DNA of 64,000 bases from Cucumis sativus (Eukaryota; Streptophyta; Magnoliopsida; Cucurbitales; Cucurbitaceae): positions 29,048,408 through 29,112,407 of the forward strand of contig NC_026657.2 of the NCBI RefSeq assembly GCF_000004075.3, given 5' to 3'. Positions 48,110 through 60,829 of the stretch are shown piece by piece; within the stretch, counting starts at the first letter, position 1; each line of letters starts with the position of its first letter. The notes beneath the pieces were generated by a model. It was not told the DNA's origin. It saw only the letters and a program-made list of their open reading frames with translations, and searched no databases. The position numbers and the translations under genes are program-made.

Positions 48110-51100
48110 TTTTTTTTTTATTTCATAATATAATAAATTAAAAAAATCATGATTTATTATTATTTTAAAGCTATTTAATTATTAATTAACACTTAAGTTC
48201 TTTTTCTAGGGAGAGTCGCCTGTCAAATTACTATTCTACACCCTAAACCCTTTCAATTAAATCTACACTTTTTTATTTCCTAATTTTATTATTACAAATA
48301 CATTTCACAACAAAGAAATTTGGGTTTATTTTCTTTCCTATTATGACATGTGAAACATTATATTTCATTTTTAATACCCTTCTAAATTTAACCATATTAT
48401 ACTAAACCATTCAAACTTAAACGTTATGTAAATATTAAGACCTAAAAATAATTATAAAATGTTAAAATGAGCATAGATCAAGTAATACATAAAGAAAGTA
48501 GGAAAAAAAAAAAAGTGAGAATGTGGGGTTGTAATGTGTAAGTAAGTAATATAATTGTTGCAATCTCTCACTCTTTTCTCCCTCACATTTCGCTTTCTCT
48601 CTGAGTGCTTTGGTTCTTTTGTTTTTTTGCTTTTTCCTGTTTGAGTGATGTGTTATGTTGGGGTTTTCTTTTTGTTTTTCCCATCTCTCTTTTCTTTTGC
48701 CCAACCAAACTCATACTCACAAATTATATATATATATATATATATATTTTTCTCCATATCTCCCCATGTCTATTTCAAATTTTATTAACTTTCAATTCTA
48801 TTTGTATTTATTAACTTATTAAATTTTAAGATAGGGTTTCAGATAAGTCGATAATGATATATTACACAAATAGAAGTTATGGATCAAACAACCGTTTTGT
48901 TTCGTCGAGGTTATGTTAATACCGTCAAATCAAATTGCATAGAAAAAGAATGAAATTGCTTTCTTTTTGTTTTTTCTTTTCAATTAAATGTTTTTTTATA
49001 AATGATTCTTGAAAAGAAAAGGGATCTTACTGTTGGGTTATGTGAAAAAAAAATAATGACCTTTTCATAGAAAAGAAAAAATAAATAAAAATGATGATAA
49101 AAATTTCATTATTGCTTACTTATTAATTTCACAACTACAAATCGATATTCCCCTTCAAAAAAAAAAAAAAAGAAGAAAAAGTAAAGTACAATAATATATA
49201 TATAACTTTGTAAAGGAATATTATTTAAATTTACAGTATGGAGTTTTTTATTCTTCAAAATTTTATTGGAATACCATAAACCATGTGGAGCTATAAGTTA
49301 GAGTTTAGAAGATAATATCGATTGTAAGTTATTTCTTAGTGTGGAAGTAGTAGTAGTAGTAGTAATGAGTTGAAAAGTGATTAAAAGAGCAAATGAATAA
49401 GGTACATTGCATTGTATTATTGTTGGCTCCGAATCCCAAAGAACGCCAAAAAGAGAATCTAAATTCCTCAATTCCCATTCACATTAACCAATACTAAAAA
49501 CCTCTATTCTAAGGTGTTAAATCAGTTCTCTTTTTTAATTTTTATTCTTCAGTTCATATCTAATTTTCCACCAAAGGTTTGATCCCTCCAAATTATGAAC
49601 TACATATCTAGAAAAAACTGAATTGTAAATAGTTTGAACGTTTTTGTTAATTTAAAAAACGAGAAGAAATAATCGAGCTTACCATTCAGAGGACTACACG
49701 TGGTAAGATATGATTAGTTGGGATTTTGGGTAATGATCCGGTGAGGGGAGATCCAGGGTGGGGAAAGCATATGGTGCAAAGTGCTTTGCTGTCTTCTATA
49801 TTTAACTTTAATCTCTCTCTTTCTTGATAAAAATGTTTCTTTTTCGAAGGACAAAAGGCTTGTGGGTTTGTCTTCCTCTTTATTTTATTCATTTTAATTC
49901 TTTAATTAACTCAACTTTATAATCATAAATCAAATATCTGAATTATGCTTTTGTCTTTCTTAGCCTTTTCTATACTTAATGCTTCCTCTTTTATCAAACT
50001 CTCCTTACAAAACCTTTGATTAACGCAGGATCAAAAACGGTTTGGTATACTAACAATTTGTAGAGCTACTCAACTTCAATACGCCTACTCAAATAACAAT
50101 ATAATATATATATAATTCATTTCACGAGTATAGTTCAATTATAAGTTTGATATGTGAAACACTAGGATTAGGATTGCATGTAACGGCTTGATTTTTAAGA
50201 ACACCTAATAAATAATGGATTACATATAGTAGAGACATTCATACGTAATATTAGACTACTAATTAAAACTCAAATTGTTATCAAACAATTTTATGATTTT
50301 TTATCGCTTTTTTAAGACATGAAAGTTAATGTTTACGATAAATTCTTTATTTTTTATTGAAAAAACATTCCATATGTTAGAAAATTATTGTATGTAATAC
50401 GGAAAGTCTAATGATGTATTAGCTAGATACATCTAAAGATTGAATGATCTAGCGCATATAAAATTAATATTCTCTAATTTTACAATTGAAATAGTAAAGA
50501 AAACATAAAAATTCACAATTAAGAACCCTTTTGGTCATGAAAAATGTCCAAACTTTTCATTGGTTCAATAGAGCTTACCGAGATCGTCGTCGTTTATGAA
50601 AGCATGTTTAGTGATTTGGTAACAGTTTTCATTTGTTTCTATGTTTTCTACAAAAAAAAAAAACTATAATATTTAATAATGGAGGATGTGACGTTGAATA
50701 TGTAAATCGTGCCTTACTAGGACAATTATGTATATTTCTTTTTTAAATAAAACATATATTGGAATTACCCATTTTATCCAAAATGACATGTCTTTCACTA
50801 TACATTATGACGTTAGGATCGATATAAACTATATATATGGATGGAGATTTTTATTTGAACATGGAGAAAAAAAAAAGGATTAAAAGGGAGAAGCTAAGGT
50901 GGGGGCAAAAATGATAATTATAAGGGGTAGTTTGCCTAGCATCTTTGGTGCAGCAACAAACATAAATGTGAGTATTGTTTTGAAAGAGATATCCATCTCT
51001 CTATGTACTCCACTTTAATGTTTTTCCCAAATCTAATGTTCCTATTTTATTCCAACTTATAAAGTCCCCACCAAAATTTTCTACATTTTTTTTCTTTCTT

Positions 51101-51698
51101 TCTTTTGTCTCTCCTTTTCAATCCAATCATTCTAATCTCTCTTCACACATTTCATTAATTAATTCATTCTTCTTCTTAATCAATGAATGATGGAAACGAA
51201 AGTAATTAAAATGAAGATTATGGATGAATATTTATATGTATAAATAAAAGGTGTGAAGTGGTAATTAATCAGGTAATAATAGAAAACATAAACATGCGCA
51301 CCCCATTGATACCAAAAATATTGCAATCAATCAAACCCCACCATTCCCTTTTCTTTTCTTTATTTTAACTTCATTATTAATGTTACCTAATTACCTTCCT
51401 ATATCATTATCTTCCATAATTATATCCCCTACCAAAATTTCCCCCAAAATATTCATTTATAATTCTCCACCTTTTTTCTTTAAGCTCCATCAGTACTCAC
51501 CATCTTATAACCACCTTTTCAATTAGCTCATTTTATTTCAAATTATAGAATTTTAATCTTCTCTCTAAATACTACTCATAAGACATTGTGTTTAGAATTA
51601 GAATGAAATATTTAGTTTTGAAAAATAATGAAAATATAAAGAAATAGAGATGAATGAGTCCGTAGGGGAAGAGTAATTTAATTCGTACAGGAAATATT
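48110..51698. other. AT-rich spacer
   Basis: No recognisable gene. Short AT and poly-A tracts, and a TAG repeat near 49347-49365. Confidence 0.5.
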
Positions 51699-51854
51699 CT
51701 ACTTTCGGTGTAGAGAATCAGGACAACGTGGCAAAACAGTAGCCTTAGGATGTTGAAAGATGAGAGTGATGATTATGGTGAGAGAAAGTCCAAGAAGGAG
51801 CAAGATGATGTGTGGGAATCCCAAGAATATGAATGTAGAATTTGGCTTTGCCAT
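51699..51854 (-). CDS. Candidate 51-residue membrane-anchored or secreted peptide
   Basis: The minus-strand ATG at 51854-51852 opens a 51-codon ORF, too short for many ORF cut-offs. Seen: MAKPNSTFIFLGFPH, a strongly hydrophobic segment IILLLLGLSLTIIITLIF (16-33), then a short polar tail with LPRCPDSLHRK and a stop. The layout fits a signal anchor plus a short C-terminal peptide. The tail LPRCPDSLHR aligns loosely with the CLE peptide form (VPSGPDPLHN: P, P, D, L and H shared). The invariant Gly is replaced by Cys, one Pro by Ser, and the precursor is shorter than usual. Family membership is speculative and there is no transcript evidence. Confidence 0.35.
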   Translation of the reverse strand: MAKPNSTFIFLGFPHIILLLLGLSLTIIITLIFQHPKATVLPRCPDSLHRK

Positions 51855-54800
51855 TTGCATTTACATTTAAAGTAACACAAATTGACAAAATTTTAATAAA
51901 ACCCCACCATACACATTACACTTTTAATAACATCTTATCATTTTTTTTCATTCCATCACAAACCCCCCCCCTAAATTTATGTTCACGGTTACAATTATAT
52001 AAGTACACTAAAATAATTTAGAATATTATAAATTTCTGATAGAGATTGTGAAACCATTGAATTAAATGAAAGGAGACGAGAAGTATTAATTATTGATGGG
52101 TATGAATTAAAGAAACATATTATGTGCATCATATACTCAATAAGGCTTTAGGGTGCAATACTTCTCAATGAATTATATTTGGGCCGAGGCCCGTTTCAAT
52201 AATATTCCTATTCCCCACATTTTAAGGCCCAAAAATCTCGACCATAGGTTTATAATTTCTTGATTGCGACTCTTACTATATTCTACTTGGTGGTGTTGTC
52301 TACGTTTCTTATTAATCAATAATTGAATGCTTCATTAATCATAACCAAACACCACACCCTATCAACCAATTCCTATTTTGTTTTTATAATAATAAACACT
52401 AAACACTAAACACTAAATATTAAATAATTTTCCATTTTTCTTACATTTCAAAGCTTGAAAAATACCAAAGTCTCTTCTTTTCTTACCTAAAAAAAAATAA
52501 GAATTGTTTATATAAACTCTTTCATTTCTACTATTAAATAGGAAGAAGAAGTAAGACAAATTAAAAGGTTGATAATGTAATATAATATATGTACCGTAAA
52601 ATGATTATTAAGAATTTTAATATAACATACGTTTTGAAATTATATTTTTATTTTGTGTTCTTAAATGATAGATATGATATTCAAAACGTTGTTTTAAGTT
52701 CTTAACATATTTGTTCAAAGTCTTCCATTTTGAGGTCGACCTTCAAAGTTGGAGTTCTCACTCACTCCTCTTTTTCTTTTTATGTGTAATTGACATTTCC
52801 AAATTGAAAATATTGACTTTTTAATTCATTATTTATATATATATATATGAAGTTGGAATATCACTATCATATGAAAACAAAAAATCTTTAAATTTATTTT
52901 CTACCTCATATTTTTTTAAAAAAAGAAAAAATATTTCTTTAATAATTCACAATCAATAATAACAACATAATCTATAATCTGCTTTTAAAATAATTTATTG
53001 ATCTTCTTGTGGATCACTAGAACCATTCATTCTGTTGTTGTTACCATAATATAATTTAGTTCTATTCTTTAAAGTTGGCAACAAATTTGACTCTTGTTTA
53101 AAAAATTAAATGTAAACCTTTACTATTAATCAACAGCAACAAAAATAAAATTATTAATGTCTTTTTTCTTAAAATTGTTTTATGATATAAAAAATATTGT
53201 TAATAGATGTATTAAGTAGACATGAAATTGAAAGTTTAAAGACGTTTTAGATGCTTTCAAACTAGTTATAGATTCGATATAATTTGAATGTAAATGTAGT
53301 CGAGGCGTTGTCGTCAACAACCTCACCAACTACGCGAGAATTAGGGATTAGGAAATAGGATGGTGTATCCACAACTCAACTGCGGTGGTAGGTAGGCAGG
53401 CAGGCAGGCAGGCGTCGTTGCCATTTGGTAGGTGAAATTGAGACTCTTTATTTCCTTTCCCTAAAACTTTCCAACTTTAACATTAACAAAAATCCACCCA
53501 ACAACATATATGTATACTTTTATTCACCCTATGCTCCAACCACACCCATACTCATCATTTAGAGTGATTTCCATACAATTTTCCACACTCCTACTTCTTA
53601 AGAACAACTTATAATTATACATTAATTAAAGTTAGAGATACAATTACTTTTTTTTTATATATATAATGATCAAATAGCCGACGTGTTTCTACATATCTTA
53701 AAAAAATAGTAAAAAGTAATATTTAGATATATTAGAAGTTGTGTCATTTTTATCTTATCGCTTTAACTATACAATGAAAAAACTATGTAATCAATATCTT
53801 AACAAAATTATGAAGTTGTGATTATCAATACATGGTAAGCACTTGCATAACCACCGATATTGACCATCGCTCTACAACTTTGTTCTTCCTCTCCCTTTGT
53901 AGAGAGAGTTCTCATATTCTCTCGTCAACTACTCAATTAGTCTCTTTATGATAATTACCAACTCCAACTTAACTCAATTATGTGCTTTCATGGCCAACCA
54001 AATGTTTCCTAAGAGAAAATACAAAAAGAATGACATGTACGTATAGTTAAAAAAAGAAACCAACGTAGTATAGTACTGTACTTTAAAATTTTCAAGTTTT
54101 TTTTCTTTCATGATTAAATTAAACACAATTTTTTTTTTCTTGCATTGCTCATTGTTAGTGGCATCTTTTCTTTATTTTTATTTCTACTTTTTCACAATAC
54201 ATACAATATTATTTCTTGTAGTTTTCATAGACAATAATATAAGATGTGTTCTATAGCTTTTCATGATGCATACATACAGACATTTCTTGTAGTTTTCTTC
54301 AGGAAACTTTTTGAGGTTTACAAATTATGAAGGTGATAATTTTGTTTGTCTTTTTTTCTTAGTCTTCTTCTCCTTCTCCAATATATGAATGTATTTTAAT
54401 AACTAACCCCATGTGTGTAACATTTTTTTTTCAATAGGATGCTTCTAAATATATAACATAAAATGAACGACAAAATGGAGATGATAGATATTCATAAACA
54501 TAACATATCTATGCAGTATTTATCGATAGACAGTAACATTTTATTGTATTCGTAAATATTTTAACAACTACGTCATTTACAATAACTGTCGTCTTCCTAC
54601 AATTCACGAAAAAAAAATGTTATACAAGAACTTCTACAATTCACAAAACATCTACTAAAAGAACAATAAAACTAAAATGAACAAATAAATGACAGTTGAA
54701 AATACTACATCCTAACTAACTTGATTTTCAAGTTTTATAACTCCAAGGTTATGATTTAAGTCCAAGTGAGTTTAGCTGAGTGATAACTGACATAATCTTT

Positions 54801-55526
54801 CATTCTAAAGATGAGAGGTTTTATTTCTTGTCTCGGTCACTGTTGTAGATTATGATTTCAAACCATTCCGAAAGGAATTAAATATATAAGGTAGGACCCA
54901 CCATGAATTTGTTTATCTCAAATCCGATCAAAATGTACTCTCATTTGTGTGTAAGATATGTATGAATCTCATTCTTATTCCTTGTTGTGTAGCAATACAT
55001 TACATTCTTAATCACCCTTCTCTTATAGATATAAATTTCATACAACTTTTATATATATATACAGTCTGTTCTTTTGGCTCCATGTTTTTCACACTTAATA
55101 TATCTTCTTCTATGAAATGAAAAGATTCTATTTCATTTGTCAAGCACTCAATTACAAATCATTAATCTTGTTTCTTAGCAATAAAAGTACATTCTTGATT
55201 ATTATAATTACTAATAATTCTTTAATTAAAGATTGCATTGACATGGTAATTATATTGTAAGAGATCTCAAATTTATTTCTGCTTATTCTAAAACACAAAA
55301 AGTAATAGCGTTGAATATGTTTGATTTCATTCCGATTCCAACTCATCCATGAGGAATTGGGATGTGACCTTAAATCATATTTATATATAAACATTAAAAT
55401 AAGTTGTCTTGTAAAGTGGAATTGTTTGGCGAAGTTGATTTCTTCAATCAAACGTCTATTTAAGCATCCGATTTCACTCATTTTTCTGCCTCTTTGTTTA
55501 CTGGGTTGTATTTTACAGCTTCTCTA
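51855..55526. other. AT-rich spacer upstream of the PHT4 gene
   Basis: Contains a GGCCC-bearing patch at 52180-52235 and a GGTA/GGCA tetranucleotide repeat at 53387-53412. No other gene recognised. Confidence 0.5.
53387..53412 (+). repeat. GGTA/GGCA tetranucleotide repeat
   Basis: Two GGTA units followed by four GGCA units and GGC, a GC-rich tract in otherwise AT-rich spacer. Confidence 0.9.
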
Positions 55527-58500
55527 ATGGCCGTTTCCTCTCTGCCTAAACCTTCCACCACTGCCATAAACTACCTTTCTCCCAAATACCCATCTCGTTT
55601 TTCAACCAAAAACCCCACCTTCATCAATTTTTCCACTTTCCATTCCGTATTTCAATCGAAATGGAGGAGTCAGCTGGGGTTTGATTGTGTACGAGTGGCC
55701 GGAGACAGAAGGGGGTCGGCGGTGGTTCGGTGCACGGCGGAGGGGATAGAAAGAAGCATTCCGTTTGGTCGAAGATCAATTGGATCCACTGCTGAAGACA
55801 GAGCTGCCGCTGCCGCCGGAGTTGCATTCGGCTTGCCGGAGAGGTTTAAAGTGGTTGCATTAACAGCATTCGTTATGTGTCTTTGTAATGCTGATAGAGT
55901 TGTTATGTCGGTTGCGATTGTTCCTCTTGCCGCCAAGTATGGTTGGTCTAGTTCTTTCCTCGGCATCGTTCAGGTGAAGAAAAAAAAAAAAACAAATGGA
56001 ACTCTACTCGACTCTTCACCCCCCTTCATTCTTCTTCCTTATATTGTCTTATCTTGTTTTGTTATTCAATCAATCAGGGGATTTCAGAATTCACCTTGTT
56101 TATGAGAACAGCTAGCTATTTAATGATTATGAATCGTTTAATTTGCATTTATCTCTCTTTCGTCATATATAGAACCACATGCACAAACGGCAGCTGTTTT
56201 TCTTTTATGATTGTTTGATGGGTTCTCGTTGAAAATGCGTTTGGTGTTGGAATCACCGATCGATCAAAAAGTTTTGGATGGGTTATGATAAAATTTGTTT
56301 TAAAGCTGATCATGTGTTTGTGGACTTTGGGGTTGAGGAATGGGGATTTGTATTGTAAGGCTGTGATTGAGTTTGCTTTGAAGTTTGACCCAGCTGCCTT
56401 AGCCTCGCCGCCGCGTCCTTAGAATTGCAGTAATCTGTGGAAGGTTGAAGCCAGGAAGGAGGGTTCTTACCTTTTTCTTACCAACCCAAGCAATTTGGTT
56501 CACCAAGTGCTCTGGTTTGGCCCACATGATCTTTTATTTTTGCCATTTGGGCCTTCTTTCATTTCTAGGCCCAACCAGACCCCAATAATATAATGCCTAT
56601 AGCTTCAAGTATAGGAAAAGGATAAAAAGTTAAAACCTTTTTTTGAGTTTGAACTTTCAAGTTGTGTTTGTGTAGCTTCTTTAGTTCTATGAACATTAGG
56701 AACATTTGGGTGCTGATTTGGTAGGGTTAAATGGTAAGGACACAAATTTGGAAGTTGATTACCCTATAAGAAATTTCTTAAAATACATGGATCATGTATC
56801 AAGTGATATATAGGTTATTAGAAGTAGGCTTACATGAATACAAACTCAAAGTTGGTGAACCGAACTTGTAATTTAGGAAGAACATTTATTTTAACTTTTG
56901 GATATTTTAGGCTGAAATTTGTAAATATTCTTTTTGTTGAAGTCATCGTTTCTATGGGGATACATATTCTCGTCGGTGGTTGGTGGAGCGTTGGTTGACA
57001 GATATGGAGGAAAACGAGTGATGGCTTGGGGAGTGGCCCTTTGGTCTCTTGCTACTCTTCTTACTCCTTTGGCGGCCAACCACTCAACAACCAGTCTCTT
57101 GGCTATTCGTGCTTTCTTTGGACTTGCTGAAGGTGTTGCTTTGCCATCCATGAGCACCCTCTTGTCAAGGTCTCACCCTATTTCACCAACCATAAAGAAT
57201 GATTCTTTGTGATTAATTAGACTCACTTCAATTTACCAACTTAACTTTGAAAGTTGTTGTGTTTGATCAGGTGGTTTCCTGGCCATGAACGAGCAAGTGC
57301 AGTTGGGATGTCAATGGCTGGTTTTCATCTTGGCAATGTTATAGGATTGTTATTAACCCCCATCATGCTATCGTCCATTGGCGTCACCGGCCCCTTCTTG
57401 CTGTTCTCCTCACTTGGGCTTGTCTGGTTGACGTCTTGGATTCCGGGAGTCACGAATAACCCCAGAGATAGTCAAAATATCAGCACATCAGAGTTGAGAT
57501 TAATCGAAGCTGGGAAAGTCGATTCTTCTCGTCATAATGCCACACATCTACCTCTTAGCCGCCTTCTATCCAAGTTGCCAACATGGGCTATTATATTTGC
57601 CAATATGACTAATAATTGGGCAAGTATTTACTTCCTTTGTGTTTGAATTGAGTTGCTGCTGCTGATTCATGTTCTAACTCTTGAATTTGATGGTTTATAT
57701 AACAGGGGTATTTTGTTCTTCTCTCATGGATGCCAGTTTACTTCAAGACTGTAAGCAACCTAATTTATAGAGTGTTGATCTGACATGAAAAGGTTTTGAA
57801 CATGAAGTTTTGTACCGAAAAGTTGTAATGAACTTCTCTACTCGTTGGGTTTATGCAGGTGTTTAATGTGAACTTGAAACAAGCAGCATGGTTTAGCGCC
57901 ATTCCATGGGGAACAATGGCGGTCTCTGGCTACTTTGCGGGCACTATGTCCGATGCTCTAATTAAATCAGGGTACCCTGTAACATTAGTCCGGAAAATAA
58001 TGCAGGTTTTGTTCCATTCCCATGTTGTAGTCTAATAATAACACTTAGAGTGCATGCACAACTTTTTTATTCAATCATTGAAGAAATGACATTCATTGGT
58101 GCTTAACAACAGTCAATCGGCTTCATCGGACCCGGATTAGGATTACTTTGTTTGAATTTTGCGACCACACCAACAGTTGCAGCAGTTTTGATGACAGTAG
58201 CATTGAGCTTGAGCTCATTCAGCCAAGCTGGCTTTCTTCTAAATATGCAGGTAAGTTCTCAAACAACCCTTCCTCATAAACAGCTGTTTGAAATGATTCC
58301 TTCTGATGTGTTTGTTGGTTCAAACAGGACATAGCTCCTCAACATGCAGGCTTTCTCCACGGTAAGCTTCTTGTTACTTGTCAGTAGATAAGAAATTTCA
58401 TTAGTGAAGAAACATGACATAATCAAACTTGTGTTTAACTGCAGGAATCTCAAACTCAGCAGGAACATTAGCAGCAATTGTGAGCACAATTGGAACAGGG

Positions 58501-58614
58501 TATTTTGTAGAGTGGCTTGGTTCTTTCCAAGCATTCTTGACTGTTACAGCAATGGTTTACTTCATGGCAGCTATTTTCTGGAATCTGTTTGCTACAGGGG
58601 AGCAAGTCTTTTAG
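55527..58614 (+). CDS. PHT4;5: Plastid anion (phosphate) transporter, PHT4 family, probably PHT4;5/ANTR6
   Basis: Eight exons: 55527-55973, 56943-57169, 57271-57619, 57706-57750, 57859-58005, 58113-58250, 58328-58361, 58445-58614; 518 residues, against about 517 that I recall for Arabidopsis ANTR6. Seen: a Ser/Thr/Pro-rich transit-peptide-like N-terminus (about 1-70), then a major facilitator domain starting FKVVALTAFVMCLCNADRVVMSVAI, with GYIFSSVVGGALVDRYGGKRVM, FGLAEGVALPSMSTLLSRWFP and GMSMAGFHLGNVIGLLL. These are hallmarks of the SLC17-related PHT4 group, which moves Pi or other anions (ascorbate for PHT4;4) across plastid membranes. Choice of PHT4;5 rests on length and the C-terminus NLFATGEQVF. 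Intron 3 has a GC donor. The first intron (969 bases) is by far the longest. Confidence 0.92.
57620..57705 (+). other. GC-AG intron in the PHT4 gene
   Basis: Exon 3 ends ACTAATAATTGG, the intron begins GCAAGT and ends TATAACAG, and exon 4 starts GGGTATTTT. The join reads MTNNWGYFVLLSWMP, as expected for the family. The nearest GT (GTATTT, four bases on) would break the frame. Confidence 0.85.
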
Positions 58615-60105
58615 GAGCCATCAGTTCAAAATGAACCATATTTTTAGCTGCTGAAACCTGTGTGGAATGGGAAGAGGATAGATTAATGTGGATTGATCCA
58701 TTTTGATATATATTTTTTCTTTTATAAGTTAGAATTAAGTTGTTTATTCTTTTTTCCTGGGGTTAATGTAGCCCATCTTTTTGTTTTTGTTTTTTTCTTT
58801 CCTTTTAATATATATAAAAAGTAAGTGTATTTTACTCACATTGTAAGTAAAAATTAATTGAATGTATATGTAAATAAAATAGTATACTCCATGAAGATTT
58901 GAAACTACTGTTATTTTTGTGACTGATCAATTGTTCATTGAATGACAGTATGTGTTACATTCTGGGGAAAAAAGTATTTTTCAAGTCGTCTTTGTTCAAA
59001 CTTGGTTATATAAAACAGTTTATGAAAATAGATTTCAAGAGATCAAAATCTAATGTTTAATTTCCTAATATTTCTTAATTCATATATTGAAGTTCTATAA
59101 TAGTTTAGAGAGTTATTTTTGTATGATAGGGTACGTGGAGCTTGTAGAAGTTATTGTCATATTTAATGGTATTTCATACTCCATTGAAGATGACATCCTT
59201 GTGTGGAATCTTCTAGTTGAGAATTGTAAGTATGAGAATGAGGTTTGGGCTTGTATTGATTTTATTAGAGATATTTTTTAAGTGATTTAATTTTGTGCTA
59301 TCTTTAAACTAATCATCGTTATAATAGCTTCCATGCTTGTTGTTTTGAAAACTCTTCATTGTGGCTCGAAGACCATCCTATTTGGTAGATCCTACCATTC
59401 ATTTTGGTTTGCTTTATATGTTTAATGTTCTTATGTTCTATTACACGAATCTGAAAGTGTTGATTCAAATGTCTATCAAACATCGAAAATTCCTAGTACT
59501 CCTATACTACCTGCTTCTTATATTCACGTTTAAATTTTAAAAGTAATATATTATAATGAGTTTGTTTAATGTTATAGGTTCCACCTCAATTTGAAACCGT
59601 TATTGATATGACAAGCAATTAATGAAAGTAACATTGGTAGGATTGATAACAAATTTCACCATTCATATTCATTGTTAAAAATAATATTGAGTGCATTTCC
59701 AACCTCATCTATTTTTCTACATTCCTTTTCACAACCCACTAGTGAAGAAGAAAAAATGCATCTTCCTTTCTCACTGCTCACATCACATCAAAATTTTCAT
59801 GGTCTTAAAATTTTTCATTTTTCCCTTTTTTGTTCATACTTATGAAAGAAAAACAAGGAATTTGGAGTATTCCATTACTCTATTAGATCAATTTCCTTTG
59901 GATGGCGTTTGTTAGTGTTTTAGGTTGTTAATTAATGCATTATTCTTGTACATTCATGAAAAAGGAAAGTGAATATTTTCAATTGATTAAAGGAGATTTC
60001 TTTCTGAATTAAATTTTTTGTTGGTGTACTTCATTTTGAGAATTTATTGGAGAAAAAGTGGGCTGAAGTTTTGTATGATCCCAAATTTCGTCAACCAAAT
60101 CTAAT
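58615..60105. other. Spacer between PHT4 and Mpo1-like genes
   Basis: 3'UTR of the PHT4 gene, then AT-rich sequence with no recognised gene. Confidence 0.5.
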
Positions 60106-60146
60106 TTAAACCCTAGATTTAGCATTGTGTAGTGATCCGAGGCCCA
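60106..60146 (+). promoter_or_regulatory. Telo-box plus site II element before the Mpo1-like gene
   Basis: AAACCCTA at 60108-60115 and GGCCCA (reverse TGGGCC) at 60141-60146. The pairing of a telo-box with a TGGGCY site II element is typical of plant housekeeping and growth-related promoters, where TCP factors bind site II. It lies about 350 bases before the start codon. Confidence 0.5.
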
Positions 60147-60490
60147 AAATCATTTTGCCGACATTTTGATTCAGTTTTATTCAAAACTTCAACCCTCTGA
60201 AAAATTTATGGCTTCAAAGAGTTTTCATTATTCCATTTGGTTGCGTATGTGAAGTGAACAAGACGCCATAACCCACCTTCAGTTTTCCATCACCCTTTCA
60301 AACCAAGTCACTCGGCTTATAATAAAATCCATGTTGGTAGAGTTGGTGATTCGTTTACCTTGTTGCCCCAATTAGGTTTTCAACACCGATCCATCTATTT
60401 CTGACTTGGGTTTTGAAATTCTTGATCGGGGTTTCTTCAGAATCCTCAAGAAAATCAGTTTCTGGTTTTTTGTTTTTCAACTCTGAATTT

Positions 60491-60829
60491 ATGAATTTCA
60501 GGAGTTTAGATGAGTTCTGGGTTTTCTACATGAACCAGCACTCTAAACCATCGACGAGACGTTGGCACTTTATTGGAACTCTTTCTGCTATCTTCTTCTT
60601 TCTATGCTCCTTATTGTTTAGCTGGTGGTTTCTGTTCTTTGTTCCATTAACTGGTTATGGGTTCGCCTGGTACAGCCATTTCTTTATTGAGGAAAATGTT
60701 CCTGCCACCTTTGCCCATCCGTTTTGGTCTCTTCTTTGTGATTTCAAGATGTTTGGATTGATGCTTACGGGGAACATGGATAGAGAAATAAAGAGGCTGG
60801 GGAAAAGACCTGTGTTGCAGATTTTTTAA
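60491..60829 (+). CDS. Mpo1-like (DUF962) small membrane protein
   Basis: Intronless, 112 residues. The frame is open for 26 codons further upstream, but the ATG at 60491 gives the conserved start MNFRSLDEFWVFYMNQHSKP. Seen: HSKPSTRRWHFIGT with the family's conserved His/Lys/Pro block (18-31), two closely spaced hydrophobic segments (about 32-60), YGFAWYSHFFIEENVPATFAHPFWSLLCDFKMF (about 62-94) with three more His, and a basic tail. The DUF962 family includes yeast Mpo1, an Fe2+-dependent ER dioxygenase acting in alpha-oxidation of 2-hydroxy fatty acids during phytosphingosine breakdown. The His residues could be metal ligands. This short subgroup has not been tested as far as I know, so activity is inferred from family only. 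Confidence 0.85.
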   Translation: MNFRSLDEFWVFYMNQHSKPSTRRWHFIGTLSAIFFFLCSLLFSWWFLFFVPLTGYGFAWYSHFFIEENVPATFAHPFWSLLCDFKMFGLMLTGNMDREIKRLGKRPVLQIF

